NCBI RefSeq assembly: GCF_905147045.1 | Contig: NC_065889.1 | Span: 8,809,001 to 8,873,000, forward strand | Source of the DNA: Nymphalis io | Lineage: Eukaryota > Arthropoda > Insecta > Lepidoptera > Nymphalidae | DNA: 64,000 nucleotides | Reading direction: 5' to 3' | Shown here: one piece after another, positions 25,247-38,405 of the stretch | Layout of the letters: each line of letters opens with the position of its first letter | Position numbering within the stretch: position 1 is the stretch's first letter | Notes under the pieces: model-generated | What the model was told of the DNA's origin: nothing | The model's database searches: none | What the model saw: only the letters and a program-made list of their open reading frames with translations | Program-made: the position numbers and the translations under genes

Positions 25247-28200
25247 TGTAGTCTACACTAATACACTACTACTACTATTACTATTATATTATGCTAAACA
25301 AAGCTAATACATTTGCTGTTGTATTGTCTATATAAAATTTAACCTTTTTTAATTTAATTTTTTTGGATGATCATTAATGACTCTCGGAAGGCATATATGG
25401 ATTACGCTGCCGTGCCAGTGCAAAAGCACGTAGCATCGTTGGTCTTGATCTAAGTTTCGCCTCGGGCGGACTGATGGACTATGAGAGTAGAAGTATGTAA
25501 GTTTATTATATTGCAATAACTAAATATTATACTAAGTTAGGCATCAAAACTTATAAATCTTGATGCGCAGTAGTAGTTGTACTTAGTTGCTTCTAAAACT
25601 TAAATTATTTTTTAAATTATAATTCGTTTCACTCTGTTTACGAGTTTTTCAAGAGAAATGATATTAAGTCTTAGATTAAAAACTTCATAAAATTTGTCTA
25701 TACATTTTCAAATCAATCATAAATTTCAAATTGTTGTACAATTACGTCCTGTATAATAAAAGCACAGCAAAACCTAGTGACAAAAAGGCTTTGTCACAAG
25801 GTTTTGAAACACTCACGTGAACTTTATAAATAATATCTTTATAAGGATATAAATTTCCGGTGTGCTTGCGTTCGTAATGAAAAAAATAACCCGCTCAGAA
25901 AAGTCAGCTGAATGAAACTCGGTAGGTCCCAGTTGCCGACATCCCGAATAGTTATGTTTTTTTTTAAATTAGCGTGCATATATTTTTTATTTTTGACATA
26001 AGAAAATAAAATATACTTAATCTATAATTTTCAGTCCCCCAGCATCTCTTTTTTTATGGCTCATTAAATATACAAATATCTCAGGCAAAATCTTTATTTA
26101 ATAAATCAACGACAATTGTGAAATAGTGTAGCCTAAAAAACAAAACTAAAAACATATTATATAAGTTACGAGTAGTATAAAGAATTAGTTCTTTATATAT
26201 AACATGAATGCCACAAGAAACTAATAAATTTTATGATATCTTCGCATTTTTAGTTCAACTATCAAAGGCTCTCGAAAAGCCTAAAACAAAAAAACAGGTT
26301 TGATCTTGCAAAACCACCATCATATTTAGATGTATCGACGGTCACAGAATATGCACATTACATCTCAGTCGGATTCTTTTATTAACATTTAACTGAGATT
26401 CCAAAGTAGGATAAGGTAAAATGTTCCAAGCCACGAATAAAATATACCTGTTAGTCTTATTTTAACACTAATTGGCACATAACTCGTTTTCTTATGCATT
26501 GATTATGTATTAAAAATATCGTTTGTTTTATAATTAATTAACCGTTTCTTTTTTAAATTAAATAATAAAAAGTAAGCAACTACTTACATAATTTTTTCTT
26601 TGAAAATAAAAAAAAAAACAAAAAGTTAGTGCCTCAGCTTGTGCGGTCAAAACAGGTCACTGGCCGACGCCTACGTGCGTCGCAGAAAGAGGAATATCTT
26701 GTCCTGCTTATCCAAGGCCTTAATAACATACATCAAATACAAATATATTTGTTACATGTGTATATTTGAAAAAATAATTGTAGATATTTCTTTTTTTATA
26801 ATTATGTCAATTAAGTTTGTCTAGAAATACTGTACGTATGCAAATTAGGTACTTGTGGACTGCAATTCGATTGTATCTTTATCATTCGTGGTTCAGCAAG
26901 GTGGAATTTCACTTGGCGAATCAACAAATATAGTTTTTACCCTGGTAATTATAGACAATTTCGAGAAATAGCCCAAAAGAAAAATCCAAAGGAGCTTTAT
27001 ATCTTTTTAAATATTTAACATATAATGAGGAACAATAGTAGATATTCATTATATTTTGTTGTATCTTTTCATTGGATGCAAAATAATTAACTTATAAATC
27101 TCTGAACCGTAATAGACAACGATAAAATTGGTATAATATATAAGAGAAATAAACATAACTAATTTAATAATCTAGGAAACGACTATAGGTAATAGGTTTT
27201 TTCTACCGCATACCAGGTAAAATTGCTACTATTATCTTATACACACCTTTATTTTGCCGCAAGTTTAATTTAGTTTTGAAAGTGCTTGCTGCAAATCGTA
27301 TTTCGTACAATTATTGTTTTGAATTGCAAAACTGTTCGTAAATGATATATTGCACGATATTTAGGTAATTAATATTTCTTTTTATGGCAAATATTACCTA
27401 CACTAAATTGTGCAAATATTCATAAACCTTTTAAAGCATTTTAAAGACTAAAAATTACGTAAATATTACAGGTAGGTACTTACTATATTATAGTGTATAT
27501 ATAGTAGGTATACAGGTACACATACAATAATAGGGCTGTACATGAAGTATTGTTTGAAATAAGACAAAAACACTACAATGCGATTTAAAATAAAACTTAT
27601 TATGACCATAGTCATTGCTTTTGTCATTATAATTTAGAATAATTATATTCATATGATGCCAAAAAACTGGTCAAATAATAGAAGCAGAATGTAGTAATCA
27701 CAAAAACTTATTAATGACTTATAGTCAGTAATTTATAAAAATTTAATAGTCAGTTAAAATTATAATTAAATTTCTAGGTATAAATCTATAAACTCAGGTT
27801 AACATCCTATAGTGACATAAGTTCATAATATACGGTCAGGTACGGGGACTCAATAAAATCCTTCAAGTTATAGTTCGCTGATTAACCCTTTGAAACTAAT
27901 GAATAGTCGCTGCTAATGAAGGACTACGATCAAATAGTTCTGTAGGTGGGCGTTGTAAGTATCTCCAGTATAACTAGTCTACGAGAAATAAAACAGGAAA
28001 ATAATTAAAGATTTAATTAAGCCTATAGACTTTACATTTAAAAAAAATACCTGAAGTAGCAAAACTGTATTTTTGTTATCTTAATACGAATTCAAAAATG
28101 AAAGTAAACTTAAAATTAAGAGCTTTTCGATGTTTTTTTTTTAAATTAAGTACCAACAGCAAATTATTTTACTGTAGTTAATTTAAGGTCTCTACGAACC

Positions 28201-30012
28201 TAATAAAATAACCTAATATTTTTTTCTATTTTAGCCTATTTTATTTTTATATGTTGTATAAAATATAATTAAATAGTTAAAAGTAGAGAACCTTATTGCA
28301 GATAGTCACTTTGCGTCATAGCGATTGTTTCGCTTCGTGTGGGATACATTTCTTTGTGGTAACCTCAATGATATTTAAATTTAACATTTGCGTATTGCAA
28401 CATTACGATTGGCAGTTTGCTACAATTAAAACCTCGCTTAAATTACACTAACAATATTCGTTTATTATTCTATATTTGGGATTAATTGTAAATAGAAAAA
28501 AGGCAAACCATTAAATTAATGCCACAATACAATATAATTTTTAGTTCAGTAATTAAAAAATATATACCTAATTCATTCATATAATATTCTTTATTTATTC
28601 ATCCAATATATTTACCATGCAACGATTAGATATTTCTTTTACGGTGAGGTAGGGCTTTCTACAAGGTCTTTGTTGGTACCACCCATTCGCCACATATTCT
28701 ACTGCTACACAGTAATATTAAATTTAATATAAATATCGATATTGTCAAAGTAGTGTAACCTACTCTGAGCACAGGTTTTGAAAGAAGGGAACTTTCGGTT
28801 ATTATGATATTTTTTATCCCGGGAGCATAGGTGGGCTTTTCTGCCACTTTTCGTTTAGTGATAAAATACAAAGAACACCATCTATTTTTCTCTACTTATT
28901 GAGCCCGGTGAAAAATGACTGGTATTACCTGACCACGTATATTATTTAGTTCCTAATTGGTTTACCGTGTCCCATTGGGACGCGCTACATGCTTTGATCT
29001 TACCCCGTCTCCAAACCTATTTTATTATACATAATTAGAGCCGGTAAATTTTTCGCTCTAATTCGAAATTGCGATTCAACAGGGAAATGCTGCCATGCCA
29101 ACGGAATTCATTCCTGCCACCATGCCACGTGGTCACTATTTAAAGACTAGCAATTTTTCTTTGTTTTTACATAATTAATTATAATTTGATTTAATTTTAA
29201 TTTGATTTACTCAATGTAAATAAAACTTCTTTAAAAAAATTATTACAATTTAACGAGTTTGCATTTATTAGTGATTTTCTAAATCTACAAAGACATAAAT
29301 CGCTTTAAGCCATTTTTAATTTGGCATTATCTTCCATTATCTTTTCATTGCCGTCTAATCAAGCTTATTTACATTATGCAAACGTCTTGTTAGCTCAATA
29401 ACCATTTACGAAATCTCTCAAACATAAAAATAAAAAAATATTGTTTATAACATATTATCGTTAATGTTTTTCTATTTTTCAATTTCTTTAAACATGCTAG
29501 CTAGTCTCTCGTTTGAGTAGTTCTAGAATAAATTTTACTAAAAGTAAGAAATACATAAAAATATTATTTATACATAAAGTAATATAAATAACGTTCTCCA
29601 ACGTTGATTTTTTTGCTCTAATTTAAGTATTGAAAAAAAGGAGATGATCTATAATATTGTTTCTCCAACACGCAGTTAACTTTCGTTGGTACCTACATAA
29701 TAATATGTATTTACAACAAGAATGCGTGTTGAATACAAAATAATACAGTATGTTATATTGTTGTTTTCTAGACGGTAGCTTTGCATTGTACTAAGAATAT
29801 ATTACGTTCTTACTATATTATTAAGAGTATCTATAGTGAATAACATGTGGATAATAAGTAGTAACATACTTGTAACTACCATATCTCTACCTCTATATCA
29901 GATGAGATGGACTATACACGTGCAAATTTTAGACCTTAATTGAATTGGACAACTTTGCCTGCCTAAATATTCTAGGCCAGGTCTCGTTTACAATGTAATT
30001 TATTTCAACTAC
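25247..30012. other. Gene-poor AT-rich region
   Basis: No gene recognised. GC-richer islands at 25380-25480 and 26640-26730 interrupt the AT-rich background but give no frame I can assign. A 57-bp scrap of retroposon family A lies at 28656-28712. Confidence 0.4.
28656..28712 (+). repeat. Old fragment of retroposon family A
   Basis: Diverged match to the first part of the plus-oriented element (AGGGCTTT, then GGTACCACCCATTCG and ATATTCTACTGC). Only this piece is recognisable. Confidence 0.5.
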
Positions 30013-30312
30013 AGTAACAGCCTGTAAATGTCCCACTGCTGGGCTAAGGCCTCCGCTCCCTTTTTTGAGGAGAAGGTTTGGAGCTTATTCCACCCTCGCT
30101 GCTCCAGTGCGGGTTGGTAGAATACACATGTGGCAGAATTTCGATGAAATTAGACACATGCAGGTTTCCTCACGATGTTTTCCTTCACCGAAAAGCACGA
30201 GATGAATTATAAACAGAAATTAAGCACATGTAAATTCAGAGGTGCTTGCCCGGGTTTGAACCCACGTTCATCGGTTAAGATTCACGCGTTCTTACCACTG
30301 GGCCATCTCGAC
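30013..30312 (-). repeat. tRNA-derived SINE, full-length family B copy
   Basis: Minus-strand copy. It has a head GTCGAGATGGCCCAGTGG (A box), a B-box-like GGGTTCAAACCC, the CACATGTGGCAGAA body block and the CCCAGCAGTGGGACATT end. Pol III boxes in the head make this a tRNA-derived SINE, similar in type to those abundant in butterflies (Metulj-like; name not verified). Confidence 0.85.
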
Positions 30313-33300
30313 TTCTTTACGACATCTATTTCAACTAGATTAACATAATTCTAATAAATGAACTTTTACGTTTATCTTAATATAAGCTTAGAGATAAATA
30401 GCATCAAACATGTACAATTATACAAAGCAAATATAATTTGCTTGTAATACATATTTTCTCTATCTCTTGAATATAGAGATAGTAAACAATTGCATGCTGA
30501 AGTTAATATCTTATTGTGTAAGTACATATCATTGAACGGTAATACACGACATCAAATGTTTTTGAAAAGTGTAACTATATCATTATTAAAATAAATAACT
30601 ATATAGGTACCAAATTTCCTTGAACTTTAATATTACAATGGAACTACTTTATTTTAAACTTTGGTATTTAGATACAACAAGTAAAACTAGTCGTAACTCA
30701 CAAATCGCATCACATCTTTTAAATGTCATCGTTGTCTTTATTTCTCGAATAAATTCTTACATTTACCGATTTCCTTTGTTTGTTGAACGTTGTGCAAAAC
30801 ATACATGCAACCTTTAATTACAATATAAGACATAACAAAAAATTGCATAAATAAGAAGCTGATAGTTGTCATAAGTATATTTTATTAAATAAATATGTAT
30901 GTGTTTTAAATTTAATACTAATAAAATTCACGAGTATTTTAAATGATTATCTCTTAGTACTTAGTACGCTTACAATGGACTATAAGTAGATACACTTATT
31001 TTACCACTTACGTCAAAACTTAGATTATTAAATAAAACTAATGATATGGTATTCACAAATGTGTTACTAGAAGAACTTTACCATAAGACAGTTTCATATA
31101 AATAGATTTTTGGCCTTGATTTACAATTTACTTTTAATGAACAGGGAAGTAATAGGATTGCTTAAAAATTGATTTAAAGAAATACCGGACGTATGCAGTC
31201 GCTTAGAAGTCACTGGCCTTAGGTCGCCCGCTGCCGCCATCGCCACGGCGAAATTCCACTGTTGAACTGACGCATTCAGAATATTAAGCAGTTGCCCCAG
31301 CTCTTAGGTAAACTTGTGATTGTCATATACGATTATTTTAGCTACCAATTAAATGAATGAAATAAGAAACTTTTTTTAAGGCATAGTTCCTATTATTTTA
31401 TGACTAGATATTTTAGCTAAATATCTATATGAAAAATTGAAATATTTACAAACTTATTAATTTTACACAGTGCACAGTAGTGCATTTAATACTTATATAA
31501 TAACGACAGAGATAATTCAACATAAGCACCCGAAATTTGCAGTTTAGTATTTAGGTTGATAGTTGTCTGAAACGAGGGAATGCAATCGTCAGCGTCGTGC
31601 TCGCCTTGGGCAGGCTTCCTGTTGGTGCATACAGCACGCTACCAGTGAAGGGGACTGCACTGAGTCTTTGTTCCAAGCCAAAAGAGAAATGTTGCGGAAC
31701 TAGTCTATGACCTTCAACAGAATATAAAAATAAATACATATATTGATCCTGTCTCGTTGTCAATTACATTTTTATACATATTTGACATCTCTAAATTATC
31801 AGTAATTAAACAAATAAACGTTTTGCCGGCAACGGCTTTATCGATATGGATAGTTAATTATTCAATTGAAAAAAGCTTTTTATTATATATTTAACAAATG
31901 TAATTTACAATAGTATTTGTAAGTTAAACTTAAGCCCATAAAATAATTGAATCACAATAAGTATATTTTAATAATAATAGTAATTTTAAATACCTATATT
32001 AATTAATCTTTCACTACCATGTGTATTCCGTGTAATGTTTCCTTTAAGATAATTTTTGGACCTTTGATTATATATATGCGACATTTAATTTATCCACGAG
32101 AATATATTTTTAATATATCTCATATTGAAAATGCTAATATAGCAGGTAGAACAAAATGAGGTAATTTGCATGACGTTGTATCACCCGTCCGAACCGGTTG
32201 TTGCCTGATTTCTGTTGAGATCGAAAGTTCATCTTACGACATTTGGACATCTTTTTCATATAATATGGTGACATTTTTTCAAATAAATATTTATATATAA
32301 ATATTTGATAACTCAAAACAATACATATCGCTAATATTTATTTAATATAGTCACATAATTCCTTTCTTTTTAGTAGGTATAGATTTGATTTGAAGAAACC
32401 GGTGTTCCATAATCGATTTCTTTATTAATAAATACAATAAACATTAAAATAAACATAATGTTTATAAGGGTAAAGGGTAAAGGTGGAACAAGTTTATAAG
32501 GGTATGTAAAAGTAGGGTTTATAGGGTATTTCATTCATTGATAATATTATAATCTAAGGGAGTAATTATGCGTTTATTTTTCTGTTGTTATCCCTAAATC
32601 ACTATTAATTATAAATTTATTTATATATTATAAATCAAGAAGTTATCGCCGTGTTAAAGCTGTAATTTTTATAATTTTATAGGTTACGAAGATTTAAATT
32701 AGGCAATAGTGGTAAAAGTCAACATTCAAGGCCAGCAAGTGAGTGGATAAATATCCGCTTGCGGGCTACGAGTAGGTATTATCACATTTTATACCAGGCA
32801 TAATGAATGGCTTATAGAAATGTATAAAATTTAGTAAAATAGTGTTTTTTACTATCTTCAAATATTGTATAACCTATTAGTACGTACATATTGATGATGT
32901 CCTTCTGACCGATTTTGGACACGGCGGTCTATCCCAAGAGAGATTAGCCAACTACAACGTGACAAGCGTTTACACCCATGTCCATAAAACTTTCCTTAAA
33001 ACTATTTGACACAGTATTAATCTATATCAAAAAATTAAGTTCCTACCTATTAATTTTAAGCGTTTTCAACAAATAAAAATACCGTTTCCACGATGCAACT
33101 TGAACTTGAACTATTTCTGTCGAATGTATTATGCGATGTTTGTAAAAACTAGGAGTGGGCGATCAACGACCGACCGACATAATATCCGATATCTATAAAC
33201 CGAACCGCGCATTATGTATAGGGTATCGCTGTAGTGTACATAATTAAAAAATCTATGAAATTACATTTGAGCAAAGAAAAATATAAAATAATACGAATGA

Positions 33301-34089
33301 AGAGTTTTGAATGAATTAGCGTTACAAGAATGTGTTTGAAAGAGGACCTTAGGTTTATCTAATTTTAATATTTAAGTTTAAAACAATATAAATTTAATCC
33401 TATAAGTAATATACGTTGAACCTGTATTGATCTTATTTTGTTATAATATATGTAAAATTAAGATACCTACGATTAAGTTTCAACTCGAATTGATTATTAT
33501 TGGTAATAGGTTTAAGCAATCTTTATTAAGTACATCAATCAAACAAAACTAAAATGTTTACCGAAATCACTGTATCTTTTTTTTTGTTATAATTTCGTTT
33601 CTGAGTATTATTTATTATCATGCATTTTTATAATTATTGATATATAGATATTGATAAATATTGGTTCGATGTCTGATGCTCAAACCGGATAATTGGAATA
33701 CGATTCAACCCTGCCAAAAACATATAGGAAAGGCCAACGTTAGCGCTGAATACGGCTGGATCACTTGTTTGATTGACAACATTATTGTTTCTTTTTATCT
33801 TATTAATATATTATAATAAATATATTATGTATATACAGGCCAGTGATATTACGTGTTATTTTAATAAGCATATGAGAAGAAAACACATTCGGTAACCATA
33901 TGTATTAGCACCGTTGGTAGGTACAGGTAAGTAATTAATATAATTGTTTTAATTTTAATGTAATAATTTACTTGGTTCTATATTATAAATTACAATGCAC
34001 TAATGTTTTTTCTCTATTAAGCATAAGCTTGCTAATGGTAAAGTCGTTATTACCACAACTTATTTTATTAAATAGTATTATTTCGTATC
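30313..34089. other. Gene-poor region with two GC-richer minus-strand islands
   Basis: Mostly AT-rich. Two islands stand out on the minus strand. 31551-31763 reads as 70 residues including VEGHRLVPQHFSFGLEQ and GSVLYAPTGSLPKAST. 31200-31320 can be read as ELGQLLNILNASVQQW and NFAVAMAAAGDLRPV. They might be exons of an unknown gene or decayed transposon pieces; I recognise neither. A short tandem of GTTTATAAGGGTA-like units lies at 32460-32530. Confidence 0.3.
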
Positions 34090-34390
34090 TTTTTTTTTTT
34101 TTTTATAGAATAGGAAGGCGGACGAGCATATGGGCCACCTGATGGTAAGTGGTCACCAACGCTCTTAGACATTGGCATTGTAAGAAATGTCAACCATTGC
34201 TTACATATCCAATGCGCCACCAACCTTGGGAACTAAGATTTTATGTCCCTTGTGCCTGTAATTACACTGGCTCACTCACCCTTCAAACCGGAACACAACA
34301 ATATCAAGTATTGCTGTTTTGCGGTAGAATATCTGATGAGTGGGTGGTACCTACCCAGACGAGCTTGCACAAAGCCCTACCACCAGTGAA
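34090..34390 (-). repeat. Retroposon family A, young full copy
   Basis: Starts with a T-run (minus-strand poly(A)) at 34090-34104 and ends at the CACCAGTGAA block. It is almost identical to the copy at 49508-49808: I see one clear substitution in the shared body outside the poly(A) edge. This suggests recent activity of the family. Confidence 0.85.
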
Positions 34391-35361
34391 AACCACCACC
34401 ACCAGTGAAAATCTTGCATTATTCATGAAATATTTTTTCTTCTTATAATAGAATCACTGTTATTCTAATTACACAAATATAAACTAAAAAAAATCTTACG
34501 AGAAGTAATAACATTTTGACAATAACAATTTTCATCAATTTCACAATAACCATACCAAGTTGGAAGTTCCATGATCTTCGAACTTCCTTCTCGGCTTTTC
34601 GTCACCTCCAGTCAGTTTTGATAAAGCTCAAATTCTATCACCATTCGACATCATGGCTATTCTTTTCAAGTGCAGTCATCAACCCTTAAAATACTTAATA
34701 ATCATTTTTTTGACAAATTTGACAATGAATGATAAAATTTATAAAAATAAAAAGTACCGAACAGCATTGCACTAAAAGTAAGTTCACAGTCTATATTATT
34801 ATTTTATTATATTATATACAGTTTCTTCAGGAGTAATAGGAATAGAAAGCTCGGACGTATTTTTTTTATTTAAGAAAAAAGTTTCTTATGGCACTATTAT
34901 CACTTTTTATTATTTCTGATGATGATGAGCAAATCATAATTAAAGAAATTTTGTTTGCAAGATAGTGATCTTGGAGGAGCCATATCTCCTTGGTAGAAGA
35001 TGGCACGAAACGGTGGAGTAGTATACATTTTCCAAGTATAAGTTGTTTAATTTTTGCCGCCCTTATCCCTATGTACTCTACGTAAGAATATTCACCATCG
35101 TCAATCTGAAGATTGTTTAGGTTTTCTTAATAATAATAATAATCATCATCATAATAATCTTTCAGGCATCAAGGCCCATATAATAAATTTATTTGAATAT
35201 TTTTTTTTATAATAAAATTATTTGAAGAGGAAGAAAGTTTATTTTTCTTTTCGCTTTATTTCATTACTATAAGTAACTTCTTTTTTTTACTTGCGACACA
35301 TGAACTTGTAATAATAATCTCTTTACTTAATCAATAGAATATAGGTAATGATTGATACGAT

Positions 35362-35670
35362 GCCGTGATGGCTCAGTATTAAGAACACGTAAATCTCAAC
35401 CGATGATCTTGGGTTCAAGCCCGGGCAAGTACCACTGAATTTTAATATGCTTTATTTGTAATTATAATTTATCGCGTCCTTTACAGTGAAGGAAAACTTC
35501 GTGAGGAAACCTGCATTTGTCTAATGTCACAGAAATTCTGCCACATGTGTATTCCACCATCCCGCATTGGAGAAGCGTGGTGGAATAAGCTCCAAACCTT
35601 CTCCTCAAAAAGGGAGAGGAGGCCTTAGCCCAGCAGTGGGACATTCACAGGCTGTTACGAATACGAAAAA
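35362..35670 (+). repeat. tRNA-derived SINE, full-length family B copy
   Basis: Head GCCGTGATGGCTCAGTATT (mutated A box), B box GGGTTCAAGCCC, then the body and 3' blocks as in the 55961 copy. The tail ends in an A-rich run at about 35663-35671. Confidence 0.85.
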
Positions 35671-36177
35671 AGGTATTTATTCAAACTAATTTTAATACTG
35701 TTATGAATATACTAACAACAATAATTTTGTTTGGTTAGAAGGTATTCAATATTAATGATGATAAGTGTTGTAGAACTAATCTCCCTATCTCTTTATGCTT
35801 ATTAACTCAGTTTTCAAAAAAGGTTGTTAAACAAATACTATGAGTTATCAGTTGCAGCGGCTATCACAATATGACACTTGACAAGATGACGATATTAATT
35901 CCGATTTTGGCAACGCGCCAAAATATCCCTAATGATATCTAGTCTGACAAGGATATTTTGACGCTATATTATAAGTCATAATAAATAACGAAAACATATA
36001 ACCGTAGCTATCTTTTGTGTTCTATGGTTGGCTAAAGTATTATCCAGTACTATTGTTGTACCAAGCATACCAATAGTATGTATCTCAAGTATAATTATGA
36101 CGAAGATGGCGTAAAATAACCTGAAATACACTTTGTATTTTCTCTTGAGATAATACTATAAGCAAATAAATTATAAT

Positions 36178-36229
36178 ATATTTTAAAGCTACATTTAACA
36201 ATAGTTTGTTAAATGTAGCTTTAAAATAT
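36178..36229. repeat. Perfect 23-bp inverted repeat with 6-base loop
   Basis: The arm ATATTTTAAAGCTACATTTA(ACA) at 36178-36200 is exactly reverse-complemented at 36207-36229, separated by ATAGTT. It would form a perfect hairpin in DNA or RNA. It could be a MITE remnant or a structured transcript element; no flanking gene explains it. Confidence 0.85.
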
Positions 36230-36827
36230 TAACAATTCTCTTTTTAATTCTTATACTCAGTTTGTTTGAAAACATGGGTACTATTCCCAATTTCCTTCAA
36301 TTAGACAAAACTCGTTAATGATCGTTGATATATTCCCTAAAAGTAAGGATTTTTTATTAACTGGTAGCCCTCACACCAAGTCCCTGTCAATGTCATATAT
36401 ATAAATTATAGATAAAATTTTAAATCCTTATATTTATTTTTGCATATAGGTGCCAGTTTCAAACGAAGCACAACTAATTCTTTATTTTAAATAATCAAAT
36501 TATTGCAGCAATTCAGGCCTACTATTAAAATTGTTTTGTTTTTTAATAATAGAGCCATCCACTTACCATGTAAAGCAACACATTAGAAATAAAATATGAT
36601 AACCTATCCATTTATTGGCATTAGTATATTAACTAGGATATAAACATTTTTACACCTGACATCCCCCGTCCAGTGGCAGTTTTCCGTATCCGTATTACCC
36701 TACCAATTACCATTTATTATTTTTATATTGGCATTATTGACTGTACTTGTATTCCGTAGCCATATTGACTTATTGTGCAAAAATAAAGAGTGTATTTAGA
36801 CATTAGGTACATCTTGAATTTGATACA

Positions 36828-38165
36828 ATGAATAATAAAGATAATTTCAGTGAAGATATATTTGAGTATATTAAAGTTAGTGAAGATGAAGATGATTCAA
36901 ATGCTGTTGAAATTCCTTGTGAATTAGACGGGACCTTATTGCTATCTACGCTAGTGGCACAATTCCCTGGAGCTTGCGGACTCAAATACCGCCATCCTGA
37001 TAGCAAAACTATTCGGGGAATACGTCTTAGTGATGGCAAATTGCATCCACCGAGTGAACAAGGTTGGGCAAAACTTTTATTTATATGCGTTTTTCCAAAG
37101 GAAAATAAACGCAAAATGGAAGACGTATCACCGGAAAATTCAGCGGCTAAAACTAAACGCTTAGAAAAGAAACTAACTTGTTCTGATTTGATATGTCTTG
37201 GCTTACCTTGGAAATCAACTGAAGAATCAATTAAACAATATTTTGAAAAGTTCGGCGAAGTTGTAATGGTTCAGTTAAAACGAGATAAAAACGGATTGTT
37301 TAAAGGCTTCGGCTTTATAAGGTTTGCTACATATGCCTCACAAATGCGAGCTCTTGCTCAAAGGCATAACATAGACGGTCGCTGGGTTGATGTTCGTATT
37401 CCTAATTCTAAAGAGGGAGTAGTACCGCAAATGCCTTGTAAAGTTTTTGTCGGCAGATGTACAGAAGATATGACAGCAGATGATTTGAGAGAATATTTTT
37501 CAAAGTTTGGTGAAGTAACAGATGTCTTTGTTCCGCGACCGTTCAGAGCATTCGGGTTCGTTACTTTCTTAGATCCAGAAGTGGCACAAAGTTTATGTGG
37601 TGAAGACCACGTTATAAAAGGTGCATCAGTTTCTGTGTCAAGTGCTGCACCAAAAATTAAAAGTAAATCTAATCCTAATTGGAAAGATGACTCCTATGGA
37701 CCAAACAATTGGGAAGGAAATCGGTCAGGTCCATCTGGAGGGTCAAATGGCAGTGGCAGCAACAATAACATTGATACTCTCAATATGCAGAACTTAGGCA
37801 TAAATCCAAATGGTGGTCCACCAGCTAACTTCAATTTGCCAATAAGTCTTGTTGCTGCAGCTTTGAACCAAGCTGGCTGGGGTGGATTTTTGGGTGGTCC
37901 AGGTAATTCAGGTCCAAATAATTGGCAGGGTGGCCCTCCTCAAGGCAGTGGAGGTAAAAATTGGAATAATAATCAAAATTGGGGTCAAAATGGACCTCCC
38001 CCATCATGGAATCAAAGTAATAATCCAGGCTGGAATGGTGGAAAAAATGGCAATTGGAATCAAGGCAACTGGCCAAATGGACAAGGATGGGGTGGTAATG
38101 GAGGGGGAGGTTCAGGGAGTTCAGGGTCTAATGGTGGATGGAATAACAACAAACCCCAGACATGA
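36828..38165 (+). CDS. TBPH: TAR DNA-binding protein 43 homolog (TBPH), single coding exon
   Basis: Nuclear RNA-binding protein that binds UG repeats and controls splicing, mRNA stability and its own level. The 445-residue protein (human about 414) has an N-terminal oligomerisation domain (about 1-85), a basic NLS-like stretch KENKRKMEDVS to KTKRLEKK (about 91-115), and RRM1 (about 118-190) with LICLGLPW and KGFGFIRF. RRM2 (about 202-265) follows with KVFVGRC and RAFGFVTF, then a Gly/Asn/Trp/Ser-rich low-complexity tail from about 275. The tail is where human ALS mutations cluster. The start ATG 36828 gives the expected N terminus. The coding region is uninterrupted, whereas vertebrate and fly genes have coding introns. 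A splice donor follows the stop codon by one base (separate entry). Confidence 0.96.
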   Translation: MNNKDNFSEDIFEYIKVSEDEDDSNAVEIPCELDGTLLLSTLVAQFPGACGLKYRHPDSKTIRGIRLSDGKLHPPSEQGWAKLLFICVFPKENKRKMEDVSPENSAAKTKRLEKKLTCSDLICLGLPWKSTEESIKQYFEKFGEVVMVQLKRDKNGLFKGFGFIRFATYASQMRALAQRHNIDGRWVDVRIPNSKEGVVPQMPCKVFVGRCTEDMTADDLREYFSKFGEVTDVFVPRPFRAFGFVTFLDPEVAQSLCGEDHVIKGASVSVSSAAPKIKSKSNPNWKDDSYGPNNWEGNRSGPSGGSNGSGSNNNIDTLNMQNLGINPNGGPPANFNLPISLVAAALNQAGWGGFLGGPGNSGPNNWQGGPPQGSGGKNWNNNQNWGQNGPPPSWNQSNNPGWNGGKNGNWNQGNWPNGQGWGGNGGGGSGSSGSNGGWNNNKPQT

Positions 38166-38399
38166 GGTGAGCGTACACTAGAAATGTTCATAGCAGAGAT
38201 GATTGTGTGGGGAGGTATAAGATAAGTGTTTAAATGTTATTGATTTTGCTATTTATGTGAATATACATATATTAATAGTGATATGATAGTTTTATCACAA
38301 AAATCAATTGTAAAAAGATAAAACAGATTGTAGTAGATTTAAGGTGACATTGTTCTGTGTGTAATTTGTGATATGGCATGATGTGAGAGATATTGAATT

Positions 38400-38405
38400 A
38401 ATAAA
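38400..38405 (+). promoter_or_regulatory. Proximal poly(A) signal within TBPH 3' intron
   Basis: AATAAA 235 bases after the TBPH stop codon. If used, the downstream acceptor at 39683 is lost and the 3' intron is not spliced. Confidence 0.5.

Larger units (their letters stand above)
34391..36827. other. Region upstream of TBPH
   Basis: AT-rich, with a SINE at 35362-35670 and a perfect hairpin at 36178-36229 (separate entries). The last ~200 bases presumably hold the TBPH promoter and 5'UTR. I see no convincing TATA or initiator that would fix the start site. Confidence 0.4.

Noticed and set aside
34149..34448. Open frame of about 99 codons in the family A copy (and its twin near 49568)
   Set aside because: It lies on the strand opposite to the element's poly(A) tail and is repeated sequence; no function expected.
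37831..38181. Additional long frames over the TBPH tail on both strands
   Set aside because: They are shadows of the Gly/Asn-rich low-complexity coding region, produced by its biased codons.
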